Assembly (NCBI RefSeq): GCF_932526225.1 | Contig: NC_064036.1 | Span: 4,155,501-4,219,500, forward strand | Direction: 5' to 3' | Length of the DNA: 64,000 nt | Source of the DNA: Nematostella vectensis | Taxonomy: Eukaryota; Cnidaria; Anthozoa; Actiniaria; Edwardsiidae | In this document: positions 22,961 through 34,297 of the stretch, one piece after another | Position numbering within the stretch: the first letter of the stretch is position 1 | Layout: every line of letters starts with the position of its first letter | Position numbers and translations under genes: made by a program | Notes under the pieces: model-generated | Database searches by the model: none | Told to the model about the DNA's origin: nothing | What the model saw: the letters and a program-made list of their open reading frames with translations, nothing else

Positions 22961-23857
22961 TCACGCAACACGCAACTGCGAACGTGTGAAGCCGTGCTTA
23001 GAGTACGCCGTGTGATACAACACTGGCTGTCCGGGCTCCATAACCCTCTTTAGTATTGGGTATGCCTTGCTTGTCCACCACGGTTTCGTCGCTCGCCGTC
23101 CGCCCTTGTCCTGGAGGTCTTCCTCGTTTACGGCGATGTACACCTCCATTCCTACCTCTAAGGGGACCTCTAAGGGGGGCTTCTCGGCTTTGAGAGGCAC
23201 GCGCCTCAGCTTTATGGCGTCTTTAGGCGCAAAGCCAGTCATGCAAGTCTTCGTTGCGTTTATGTCCGAGATGACGATTGGCAAAGCAGTAACCCACTCG
23301 CGGTTTGTTTCGCCGGATGCTAGCTCCTTCGAGTACTGCGCACGAAATAGGCGCTTTGCCAGCCAGCGATGGAAAGACACGGCGAAAGCTTGGCTCCTGT
23401 GGTGCCCTGGCTCAGCCCGTCGGACCTCCAACCCGTGGTCTGTTAGGAGCTTTGTGGTAGCACCCTTGAACTCCGTGCCGTCATCAACCGAGAGGACTTT
23501 AGGCCATGTGAGAGGTCCCTCTGCATAGATGTCAGCGAGTTCGCGGGAGACGACGGCCGCGCTCTTAGTCCTCAGTGGGCGGGCGGCATTATATCGTGAA
23601 GCAACGTCAACGACAGTCAGGGCACTCGATCTATGGAGGCTGAGCCCTTGAGAAGTTTGGCATGCAGAGCGGTCACTTCCTGGAAGCCACCTCGTAGTAT
23701 ATAGTACATAAGCGTAGTATATAGGACGAAGGAACGCACCGTGTTTTTCGTCGGACATGCGCTTCGCCGCCATTATGTGTCGGCAATGTACTGCGATACA
23801 TCGCAACAGGTGTGTCAGTCTCCAACAGTCGGTTGCCGTCTGCTCCGGTAGTGCCAC
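22961..23857 (-). pseudogene. Retroviral-type (rve) integrase of the Maverick-like element
   Basis: Open for 298 codons on the minus strand, convergent with the polymerase gene. The first catalytic Asp fits ALTVVDVASRYNAARPL and the second fits VLSVDDGTEFKG. About 35 residues on, where the family has V-E followed by a basic or polar residue and Phe/Asn, this copy reads AFAVSFHRWLAKRLF, so the catalytic Glu appears to be lost. The C-terminal part (GMEVYIAV...KRVMEPGQPVLY) resembles the SH3-like tail of these integrases. The start codon is uncertain and no clear HHCC zinc finger is seen; frame breaks upstream may have removed it. Probably inactive. Confidence 0.75.
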
Positions 23858-24794
23858 GCGAAGCGCTCGGTCTTTCTGAGGTCGGTAGGCCCCCGGAGAA
23901 CGGCATTGGCGAATCTCTTAACGCACTCGCATGTCTGCGCGCCACAACTCGATGCTTCGGTTAGCAATGTCACCAAAGCTACGACACCTTCGGTGTCATC
24001 GACTTGTCTCGCTTAGCAGCAGCTGCTACCTCGTGCATAGCACTCCACAACCGGTCTGCAATCATCTTATACGTATACGTATGGAAAAGGGCCGCCTAGA
24101 TGCAGCAAAGCTGCATCACAGCAAGCGGCTACCTGTGTAGCCGATGGCGAGAGCAACGGCGCCGATGTACGCCAACTCGGCGTTTTTCTGTGTTCTGCTG
24201 TGGACGTAGTAGTCGGACAGCTCAGGGGCCCGCATTGACCAGGGATTGGGATATAGGGATCCTTTTGAATGAACAGACATATAGGTAGTGCCAGGCTATG
24301 AATAGGAGCTTTCAAATTCTAATGAAGTTGTTCCATGTAGGCAGTGTAATTTTTTACTACTTTTAGATAAAATTTTGCATGACAATTGTAATGGCATTAT
24401 TATGTGGCATTATTATGATATAATGAAAACGTTTCAAATCTCAGATTCTGCATTTATTTGATTGAATAACAGTGCCAGACAGAAGTATAACTGCTCAAAT
24501 ACCACTAAGCCAAAAAATTAGGCAGAATAATTATAGGAAAGCAATTGAATAAAATGAACCAAAGTAGTCCAAGGCAAAAGATTGTTCCACACAATCCCAG
24601 AAAATGCAATAATATTGTCTGTTCTCTGTAAATTTCAGCAGAGCAAGCATGCCTGTTAGTTAGTGACTAGTAATTGTATTACAGCCCTAAGATGATGTCT
24701 GTTTACAACTATTATGCGAGAACCAACTAATGTAAAGGATCCAAAATGCTGTTGCAATGGAAAGAGTAGTAACATGATAAGTAAAATAACTCAC

Positions 24795-27700
24795 TGTCAA
24801 AGTTGGGCGGGAGCTTGATGTGCTTGACCTTAAGCCCCTCTTAAAAAAGGCCAAACGAAAATGTAACAATTGACCAAAGCCACATTTCTTTAAATCCCTG
24901 TGAACACAAACAAACAACTTTATTAGAGCGTTTTTTAAGATGTCTATAATGCAGACATTACGTTGCCAAATGGTCAAGATGAACATATATTTCCAATGAA
25001 AGGAAACATTTCAAAGATATATGGTAGATCCTCTTTTAGAAAGTCCTGAGTATAATAAAAATAGCAAAATATTTTCCAGATTTTCTTGTCTATCTCTGAA
25101 AATAGCTTCACAGACAAACTTCTCTGTGAAGAATAAGGTAATGCATTTATAATTGACACCACTTATAAAAATACATATAAAATGTATAATGCATGTAAAA
25201 TGTATAAAACAAAAGGTAAATACGAGATGCATCCTAAAACAAAAGTCATAGAAAGGCTTTGATGTCCTTATGGTGTACATGTAATAACTACAGTACAGGC
25301 ATCTTTAGTTGATGCTTTAATGAACAGCATTTGCATTTTTTTGCATCTGTAACCATCAGAAAATGACATTAAGAACCATTAAGAAAAATACAAGAACAAC
25401 CCTAACACTGGAATAAAAACTATCAGGTCTTGACACAAGCCAAAAAGTATGCAAAAGAACAGTAAATGAAGGAATCAAAATGAAACGATTGATCGAAGGC
25501 AACAAGAAAACAAATTCATGGTGCAAGGAATGGAATTATAAGGGTTTATTAAGAAATTAAGAAATAACAAGTTTTTAAGTGATAATGAACATTATAAAAA
25601 CATAAGAAGAGGTAACTTAAATCAAAAGCTAGTGTTGCAAACAAAATACTTATAACTGATATTAATCATCAGAGATAGGCGCGATTTTGAACTTTAATAT
25701 TGAATACGGTCGAAGCTCTCTGAGTGACCGCTCTTGTAGGCGACCAGCTCCGATAACGACCGCGATCATGAATCAACGATTGAATTGTCATAAAAACTCT
25801 GTAATTTTAAGCTCTCGTAAGCGACCAACTTATCGGTGCGACCAGCTCCGTTAACGACCACAATTTCAAACCACCAACTGAAATTTTATTTTATTTTTAA
25901 GCTCTCGTAAGCGACCACAATGATTTTTGGCTTTACAACATCAGTCAACACCTGATAAACATCATATCCAATGCTGTTGAAATCACATATAAAGAAATGT
26001 TGTGATGTTTCACAAAAGCTGCCTTTCCAGTAGACAACAATTAAAGAATTTCATAATTACAATTTTCTAACTTCAATTTCAACCATGGGATTGACGTTTC
26101 TTTGTCTCCAGAAAATGTATAAATGCAAGGAATCTCTAGTCCATTGCCAGCTCCACGATTTATCCTTTATCCAGTTACAATAGCCATTCACTTGTTTGTT
26201 GCATGCTTTAGAAATCGGCTAACAAAAGACCCATGCGATATTCTCATGACGAAAAGCTTAAGTCGTCGTTATAAACGAGCATAATGAGCAACTTTGCGTA
26301 GAATTAATTGCTATTAAGTAAAACAACTCACTCTCATGATAAGTAAAATACCTAGTTTGAAAATCAAGCAATAAACCAAAATATTACAGCGTTGTTATCA
26401 CGATAACTTTTAGATTCCATTTTAATTAAGCTCCCGTAAGAGACCAACACCTATTGCTCAAGTTTTTGGCGCCCAGTGGTTGCTTATGAGAGCAATCTCT
26501 CGTAAGAGACCAGCTCTGTTAACGACTACAATTATCAGTTCCCAAGGTGGTCGCTTACGAGAGCTTCAACTGTTTATTGAGATTAGGATATTATCATTGT
26601 TTTCCTCTAATATGCTATTAGACAGATGTCTATTTAGATCATGCTCCTAGCTTCCATCTGCTGTACCCCTCGATATTGTGATAATATATGAGATTATCTT
26701 AGAATCTACTAGATGTCTATGTAGATCCTGCTCCTTCAATCTGCTGGACCCCTTGATATTATTGGAGATTATCTTAGAATCTACTACTGTAGTCTATTTT
26801 ATCGGGAATTATCTTAGAATCTACTAGATGTCTATTTAGATCCTGCTTATCTGCTGGACCCTTGATTTTGTGATAGTATCGGAGATTATCCTAGAATCTA
26901 CTAGATGCCTTCGTCCTCTCTGATGGACCCCTAGAATTTTATGGAATATTCGACTACAGAATCTATTGTGTCTGTCATGTTTGTAGAATGGATCTATATG
27001 TGATATTATCTTGATAATATCTAGTCAGGAGATGCAAGGTTCAACACAGCAGCATAATTATTATAATTATAATCCAAAACTTACTTATTAAAAATCTTTG
27101 CAAAATCTAAAATACCACCCGGTCACATAATTTACAATGTTGTTAATTTGTAAGCAGGGAATTTTCTGTAATGCTACAATAAGTATAAATTATGAATTGC
27201 ATTTTTAAAATTATAGTATTATCATTCCATGCCAAAACAATTGTAATAGCCCCCCCCCCCCCCAGTTTAAAAGATATTGAAATGGTAATGTAAGTGGTCT
27301 CTGATTGTAACAAAGACATGTCTTATTAAAAGATGGATTTAATTTCTCCTCAATTCAAGCAGATTTGATTATGCAGGGTTTCATAGCCTACAAAATTACG
27401 CATCCTGCATGCAAATAAGCTGGATCAATGGGGCTTTAACAATGATTTATTAGGCTACCTGTTTATTTCTAATGAACTTTTTTGTGATGGTAATTAAATT
27501 ATTTACCTCAACTGTCTTCAAACAGTATTCTCTCATCTTGAGCATATCCTCAAGAGAGAATGGTGGCGCCTTCTTTGCCTCATAGGGCTTCATGCCGGCC
27601 CTCATGTCTCTTCTAGAAGGTTGGCGCTTCCTTTTATTTAGGGAACGTATCAATGTCTTGACACCTTTTAAGAAAATGATAGAAATAAATCTTGAGACCT

Positions 27701-29149
27701 TTGAAAAATTGATAGAAACGGAGGGTACAAAATGCAGGTTGAGTACAAAATGCAGGTCGGGTGATTTTACTGTTTTTTTTTTTTTTGCTTCCTCTATTTT
27801 ATTCAATTTCTACGGCTCACGTGAAGCTCAGATTCTCTTTTATAACTAAGCATAAGCAATCCCGTGACTTTGCTGCACATCAACCAAACTTGGGTCAATT
27901 AATGTATAATGTCAGATGGACATTAAGTGAAAAAAATATGTATAGGTGGTTACGTCACAGATCACGTGACCGTGGGAAAACTACGAATATCTCGCCAGTC
28001 ATTTGCTGCTCATCAACCAAAAATAAATCAAATAAACTCCAAAATGTGGTGACTATATCTGTTAGATAAATGGTTCACTTTCTAGTATATAGCTTTTTTT
28101 AATAATTCCAATGGACAGCAAGGGTGGATCTAGACATTTTCGAAGGGGAGGAACGGGGGTGGGTGGTGCACCGGTATGTTTAACATAAAGCGGAGGAAAA
28201 TTCGTGGGTTTACGTTCTTATACAATTTTTACTGAGATATTCATACTGTTAACATTACTTGATCCAAGTTTGCTTGATGTGCAGCAAATCACTGGCAAGA
28301 TATTCTTTATTCCCAAGGTCACGTAATTGCTAAGCATTAAACGAGAATCTAAGTATTTAATATTTTAACGCGTCACGTGAGCCGTAGTTTGTATGAAATA
28401 GAGAAAGCAAAAAAAACCTGTAATCACGTGACCTGCATTTTGTACTCAACCTGCAGCCGACCTGCAACCTGCATCTTGTACCCTCCGTGATAGAAATAAA
28501 TCTTGAGACTCCCGCCTAATTAGGCGGGAGTCTCAAGCCAGTCCAAAAATCTGTTTCTTGTACTGATATAATGATAAGGCTGACAGGAATACTGTCATAA
28601 TCATCATACCAGACACTTACCAGCATCCTCCATAGGGTTCCCTTTTGGGATGATGTCTACGATTTTCCCATCATGATCCCTTTTCACTTGCTCACTGTAT
28701 GGGCCAACATGCCCAAACTTCGGCATCCAGAATCTGTATGACAGAGTCATTAACCAATTATATTATTGCAAAGTGTCTTAATCCGGTCTTGAGACTTTAC
28801 GTACGTAAGTTATTAGACAGTTCTTTTTTAGTCTCATTTACAGTATTTCGATAGAGCATCATACTTCACCCTTACCGAGAAAGGTCTTGATAGTAGCCGC
28901 CCTAAATGGACGGCTATTTTCACCAAAAAGAATAGCCGTGTCCTTCTCTTGTACGGCGAATTTTTCCATCTGAATGAGACGGAGTTCATATAGACGAGCT
29001 GTGCTCTCTACATGAACTGCCGTCTCATTCTTGGTGGCCAAGCGAGACCCTGCCGATATGTTCTCACTCTCAAACTGGCTGAGATCCTCAGAGAGTCCAG
29101 CACTCTCAATATAACGCAGAACATTACTGCTCCTCATTTTGGGAGCCAT
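24795..29149 (-). CDS. Unrecognised gene in small exons (partial model)
   Basis: I do not recognise the family. Candidate exons on the minus strand: 29149-28876 (starts MAPKMRSSNVLRYIESAGLS), 28733-28621 (FWMPKFGHVGPYSEQVKRDH), 27607-27507 (MKPYEAKKAPPFSLEDMLKM) and 24837-24795 (GLKVKHIKLPPNFD); further 3' exons are not identified. Phases agree for the last three, but the first-to-second junction is off by one base, so the first exon may use another donor, or the transcript may start in the second exon (in-frame ATG at 28750). The predicted protein is small, hydrophilic and without signal peptide. Introns contain several small transposons. It faces FICD head to head across about 740 bp. Confidence 0.5.
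25712..26567. mobile_element. Non-autonomous inverted-repeat transposon
   Basis: Left end GAAGCTCTCTGAGTGACCGC and right end GGTCGCTTACGAGAGCTTC are inverted. Sub-terminal copies of CTCTCGTAAGCGACCA and CCAGCTCCGTTAACGACCAC recur four to five times in both orientations. No coding capacity. Target duplication not resolved. Confidence 0.6.
26610..26960. repeat. Degenerate ~85-bp tandem repeat, about 4 copies
   Basis: Units carry GAGATTATCTTAGAATCTAC and AGATGTCTATTTAGATCCTG and CTGCTGGACCCCTTGATAT with indels between copies. Intronic. Confidence 0.65.
27719..28487. mobile_element. 769-bp MITE with 9-bp target duplication (Mutator-like)
   Basis: Ends are CGGAGGGTACAA and its complement TTGTACCCTCCG; the arms continue with GATGCAGGTT/AATGCAGGTT and GAGTACAAAATGCAGGTC on both sides, with extended but gapped similarity further in. 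TGATAGAAA occurs directly before the left end (27710-27718) and directly after the right end (28488-28496). A 9-bp duplication with long arms is the Mutator pattern (family knowledge). No coding capacity. Intronic. Confidence 0.75.
28502..28537. repeat. Perfect 36-bp palindrome
   Basis: CTTGAGACTCCCGCCTAA is followed immediately by its exact reverse complement. The related text CTTGAGACTCCCACCTAATG occurs near the right end of the element at 55184-55544, so this may be a transposon-end remnant. Confidence 0.85.
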
Positions 29150-29504
29150 GTTAAAGCTTAGATAAGCGCAGGGAAGTGGTTAGAGAATGAATGAGGAATT
29201 TTCAACGGCGTGATGTAATGACGTAATGCGAGCTCTCCTATTAGCTGAAAATGGTATGAATTCCGTATGAATCGTACGAACCAGAAACATTAAAATAATC
29301 GTTCATTACACGTATAATAACTGTAATAAAGGAGAAATCATCAGCTTGAGAGAACAGAAATTGCATCTTTTTTGCCTGGCGAGAATAAAAAAATACGTGT
29401 GCCTTGGATATCTTGAATCTCCCAAGGGGGTAATGCCTATTTTTAACCTATAGACTCAAGAAAACCAACACACGGTAGGGCGGCGGAAGGGGAAGGGCGG
29501 GTAG

Positions 29505-29544
<40 letters not shown>

Positions 29545-29885
29545 ACTCACACACACTTTTGGAAGTACATAAGCAGCCGACAAAAAATTTGTTGAACAGT
29601 TTAAAATCCCGTGCATAAAAACCTAGGTTATTCACCGCGTTGCATAGCGCTTAAAGAAATAGAAACCACCCCCTACCCCTACCCCTGAAACCATCAACCA
29701 TCCCTCCTCCCTGAAACTACTACCCACCCCTACCCCCCAACTTCCTCACACCTGATTACTCATCGTATTTGTATCGGCGGAATGTCGGGGTTACTCGGGA
29801 GCTTTCGACGATGATGCAATCGAGCGGTTTTCGGCCAATCACAGCTCAGCACGTCAAAACAAAATCATAAACATTCAGAATCAAA
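29150..29885. promoter_or_regulatory. Divergent intergenic/promoter region of the unrecognised gene and FICD
   Basis: 735 bp between two outward-facing start codons, so both promoters should lie here. It includes a long C homopolymer (about 29506-29543) and CCCCTACCCC-like pyrimidine blocks. No clear TATA box at a defined distance. The role is inferred from gene orientation only. Confidence 0.45.
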
Positions 29886-31704
29886 ATGGCCGCCGATGTG
29901 ACACAATTTTGGTGTAGTCTCAGTAATCGGCTGAAACTCATGGATTCCACTCAAATCAAACAGGGAAATCTAAGATATTTAATACACTTGTTACTTGCTT
30001 CATTAGCTGGATTATCAATAGCGATAATTGTCACACATGCACCGGTATTTTGGCGACTTCGATCGAGTAAGAACACTCTTGATCCACCAGGATTCCGCGA
30101 AGGACTGAATATGTTGATTCCAGAAATACATTTTGACGCTGAAGGTGAATATTTTACTGATAATTTCCCTAATATCATACTTTAGAGGATGACATAAAGA
30201 CTAAATAGAAAGCTATAAACTAAACAGAAAGCTTAAACACAGTATGATGTAAATTTAACGACTATACCGAATACCGTACCATCTAAGGTCAACTGGTGTG
30301 TTCCTCCTTCTTGATCTTCGCTTTACTTCTTTTCTTTTTTCAACTCACTCTTTTCGATACATTCAAAATCTCTAAGTCTTTCTTCTTTTTATAGCGACGA
30401 ACAGAGCTGTTATGTTTTATTAAGATTACATAACTAATTGAACCACGAACTCTTGTTAAATTGATTAACACCTCTGGCTGGATCAATTCAGTGTTTAATT
30501 TTTACAACTGCATGACAGCAGATTCGTGTGACCTTCTAACCCTTATATTTTTGTAGACTACTTAACTGTTATTGAAGAAAAATAGCACCATGCATTTTAT
30601 TCTCATTTTTTTATTTTGCATTTAGTTCAAGACCCCCTGTATGGCGAAGCACTAGCAGCATTAAAAGCTGCTTCAGCAATGAAACATGGTGGAAAACATT
30701 CCAAAGCTGTCAAGCTCTTCCAACAAGCTGTTTCCTTAGCACCGCATCATCCAGAAATACTACTACAGTACGGGGAGTTCCTAGAACAACATGACGTGGT
30801 CCAGGCAGAGCATCTATATAACCGCGCCCTCACTGCAAACCCTTTGGACTCACGGGCTTTAGCAAACAGGCAGAGAGCACTCCCAAAAGTCAAACAACTT
30901 GACCAAGAAATGCTGGACAAAATAGATGAAAAGCGTGATAAGCTGTTCAGTATACCGGCTGGAAGTCTTCCTATGAAAAGAGCCATTAAAGAGGCATACT
31001 TTCAACATATTTATCACTCAAACGCTATTGAGGGTAATACCATGACACTTTCTATGACGAGAGCTATTGTGGAAACTAAAATGGCAGTACCTGGAAAAAG
31101 TATCTTGGAGCATAACGAGGTTTTAGGACTTGATGAGGCCTTGAAGTACGTCAACAGTACTCTGATCCAGAAATCAGAGAGCATTACAATAGATGACATC
31201 ATTGAAATTCATAGGCGTGTTCTTGGGCATGCCCACCCATTAGAAGCTGGGAGGTACAGAAGCACCCAGGTGTTTGTGAGCGACCACGTGCCCCCAGCTC
31301 CTGAAGACCTAGAAAAGCAAATGAATGCTTTCAATGACTGGTTGTTATCAAGGGACCCTGAAATCTTACATCCTATTGAGTTTGCTGCTCTTTCTCACTA
31401 CAAACTCGTCTACATCCATCCATTTACAGATGGAAATGGAAGAACTGCTAGGCTTCTTATGAATGCCATCCTGATGCGTGCTGGATTCCCACCAGTTATT
31501 ATCAGATTCCAAGACAGGCATGATTATTATGAGTATCTTAATCAGGCTAATCACGGCGATATACGACCCTTTATTAGATTTGTGGCGAGGTGTACAGAGA
31601 GGACTATTGATGCATATTTAGCATCCACAACTATTTACCCATTAGGTCATGAACGCACCAGAGAACTAACAGATGCACATGACGAGAAAGATCCAAATCG
31701 TTGA
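29886..31704 (+). CDS. FICD: FICD, protein adenylyltransferase (Fic domain)
   Basis: ER-resident enzyme that attaches AMP to, and removes it from, the chaperone BiP/HSPA5 (established for the family). Two exons, 29886-30144 and 30626-31704, join in phase to give 445 residues; human FICD is 458. A single transmembrane segment (about residues 30-50, HLLLASLAGLSIAIIV) makes a type II membrane protein. Two TPR-like repeats follow (about 90-160, ALKAASAMKHGGKHSKAVKL onward). The Fic motif HPFTDGNGR is at residues 351-359, and the auto-inhibitory helix HSNAIEGN places Glu at 222; both are exactly 12 positions below the human His363 and Glu234. All key residues are present, so the enzyme should be active and self-inhibited. 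AATAAA lies about 50 nt after the stop. Confidence 0.97.
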
Positions 31705-31754
31705 TCAAAAGAATTGTATTTAATATCAAAATATTTATACCCTTAGAGAACAAA

Positions 31755-31760
31755 AATAAA
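31755..31760 (+). promoter_or_regulatory. Likely FICD poly(A) signal
   Basis: AATAAA 51 nt downstream of the FICD stop codon, in AT-rich sequence. Confidence 0.6.
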
Positions 31761-32019
31761 GAGCTATTTTTACTATATACCCATTAACAAGTCTGTTAGA
31801 TGTGATAACAAGGGGACTGTTTCATTACTGTTGATTGTCCGGAAGTGGTCTCCCATTAAATTAATAGAAGGTTCTTAAAAATGGGAGTGGAATATTTTTC
31901 TCTTTTTTACTGGGAATATACAGAAAAAGTATTTATTATTGAAAATATTTAAATAAAATGACCTGTCTTTTGATAGTGTCTTTTCATTTTTCCTTCATTA
32001 AGATTTTTCATATCTTAGA

Positions 32020-33150
32020 TATTTGCAGGGAATGCATGCACAATATGCGTACATCAGGCAAATGTTATTGAAAGTGCATGCAGGTTTATTAAAATTTTGC
32101 CTTCCAATTAGAATCAGTTTTCACAATTATAACATGCTAAAACCTGTCTTTAGCCTAAAGATCTTTTTTTCATTATTTTGTCCCTCTGGGAAGATTTAAT
32201 GCGAAAATAAGATCTTAGAAATCTGCAGAGAAAGACACAACGAAATGTGTGCTTTAGCAATTTTAATTTAAATGTTACACAAAAGTTTGCACCAGACATA
32301 ATTTTTGTTAATCAATTTTAATTTTTAAGCTGCTTTTTATCCTACAGTCTTATTTTTGTTCTGTTTTGGCTTCACTTAAGGTTTTGAAGAAATAACAGGT
32401 TATCTGTGTATTTGCAGAGAAACGCATATATCTGAATGTATGCATTAGCCTAAAAGTGTATTTTGCTATTTTAATAAATTTGCATGCGCATGTACATTAA
32501 TTTTGGTAACCATTTGAAAATGTTACTAGAAAACCTCCTTCCTCTATCCAAGAGATCTAATTTCGTACTACGTTTCCTTCTTGAGAAATTTTTTTTTTTT
32601 TGCGAAAATAACGCTTGGATAATTCAAGAAAAGCTGCTTCCCCCTATCCATTACTTTTATCTGCCTCTCGGTGAAGTTTCTATAGAGAATAGAGAATTAG
32701 ATTTTTAAAGGGTAAATCTTGTACGAAATGTGTGCGTCAGTCAAAATGTATGCGCAGGGAATTAATTTTGCTTACTAATTTAAATGTCACCTTCTTCAGT
32801 TTGAAATGCTAAGGAAAACCGTCTTCTTTTATCTAACAGCTTTAGTTTTGTTCTTTTTTGGACCTATGTGAAGTTTTTATATAAAAAAAGGCATTGCATT
32901 TTAGATTATTGCAGGAAAACATGCACAAAATGTGTGCGTTTGTCCACAAGCATGCGCAGGTACATTAATTGTGAAAACCGATTTGAAAATGTTACTTGCA
33001 TAAGCTAACAGGATAGAAATGTTGAGCTCTATGTGGAGTTTTGATAAGAAAATAGCATCAAGATACTAGCAGGAAAACACGTGCATGGAATGTGTGCACT
33101 AGTAACAAACGTATGTGCAGGTGTACATTTTGCTTTTCAATTGGATAACC
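32020..33150. repeat. Old, diverged long tandem repeat, about 6 units
   Basis: Blocks with GCAGGAAAACATGCACAAAA, ATGTGTGCGTTTG and CATGCGCAGGTACATTAATT, then ATTTGAAAATGTTAC, recur at roughly 150-300-bp intervals (near 32027, 32224, 32415, 32740, 32910, 33070). Copies are diverged and of unequal length, so the array is old. Confidence 0.6.
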
Positions 33151-33890
33151 AGATTACACTGAAAAGGGGCTAGTTCCTGGAGTCAAAGTCACTCAGAATT
33201 AATAGAATTCAACGCTTTTCAACACTACAAAGTGTGTTAGTTGGATCCAATGCACACGCATACCAACTTGAGTTTCCACCCACCACAAACCCCTGCCCTA
33301 GATACAGAATTACACAGGTTGTCAAAATTTTTATGCTTCTTTGTTTGGGCATCTACCTGAATGGTACTGCACTATTACTGTGGGAAATTTGTCATTCTAT
33401 GGAACAATGGCTTCTATTGTCCATAGGGTAAAGAAAAAAAGGAATTAACTTAAGCTTTCTTTTGTTCACTGCTATATACAGTAGAAACATCCTAATAGTA
33501 CGATAGAAGTGTAAAATTTATTCAATTTAATAATAAATATTTAATTTAATTTGTGCAATAATGTACTTTAGCAAAACACTCAGAAAAACAACCTACCCAA
33601 CAAAACGTAGGCATACTAGGCATATTGTCTAACCCATTTATATGGGCTTTACCATTCAAGCAGTGATTACTCCAATCTTTTAAGATTAAAAACTCTTAGA
33701 TCGGCAGGTTAATCACTAATCACTAATTACCTAGCAAGAAAGGGTGTTCAGTCATTATCTACTTTGATTAATGCTTGCATTCGGGTCACCACTGTCTGTG
33801 GCACCTAGTGATTAATGTTGTCCATGTTTATTTCATTTTGCACAGTATTTTCTTCTTTTATACATAACTATTTTTCAACTCCTTATTTAA

Positions 33891-34136
33891 AGCCGCATTG
33901 TCACCAGTTTACTTCCGGAGGTCCGACAGAAACCTCAACTGTTAAAAGACAAAAGAATCTATTGAAATCCGAGATATTTAAAAGGCCTTCCGCTCTAAAT
34001 TTTCAATCACATCCTCAAAGAAACTTCCAATAGACACATTGCTTTCAATATTTTGAAATATTTTTCGCGTTTTCCGTTAAAAATCATCGGATATTGTTAC
34101 GTAATCGACCGGAAGTAAACTGGTGACAATGCGGCT
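33891..34136. mobile_element. 246-bp MITE flanked by TTAA
   Basis: Arms AGCCGCATTGTCACCAGTTT followed by ACTTCCGG, and their exact complement at the right end, give a 28-bp perfect terminal repeat. TTAA precedes the left arm (33887-33890) and follows the right arm (34137-34140), the piggyBac-type target duplication (family knowledge), though the arm does not begin with the usual CCC. Confidence 0.75.
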
Positions 34137-34297
34137 TTAATTTCTTCTTGTTTCATAATATTATATCAATCTCCATTAGTAATTTCCTAATGAAAAATCT
34201 TTGAAGACTGGTGCTTGAAGTGAATCCATCCATGTTCATAAGTCATTCCCTAATGATAAGCCATTGAAGAATAATGCTTGAAGCTAAACGGCCTTGT

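Larger units (their letters stand above)
19241..24260. mobile_element. Decayed Maverick/Polinton-like element (copy 1): Cys-rich ORF, PolB-helicase, integrase
   Basis: GC content jumps sharply relative to the flanks. The left edge is set where a G-run followed by ACATGG resembles the start of copy 2 (GGGGGGACTGGG...); the right edge is uncertain and no matching terminal repeat was found, so the element may be truncated. Order: palindromic motif repeats, Cys-rich ORF (+), PolB fused to SF1 helicase (+, broken), integrase (-). No capsid, packaging ATPase or protease gene is visible, so it is a deletion derivative or a minimal type. PolB with an rve integrase is the Maverick/Polinton and adintovirus hallmark (family knowledge); the fused helicase is the unusual part. 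Confidence 0.75.
31761..34297. other. Intergenic region between convergent FICD and PH-domain gene
   Basis: No coding exon seen. It holds a diverged tandem repeat (32020-33150) and a TTAA-flanked MITE (33891-34136). The rest is AT-rich unique sequence. Confidence 0.6.
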
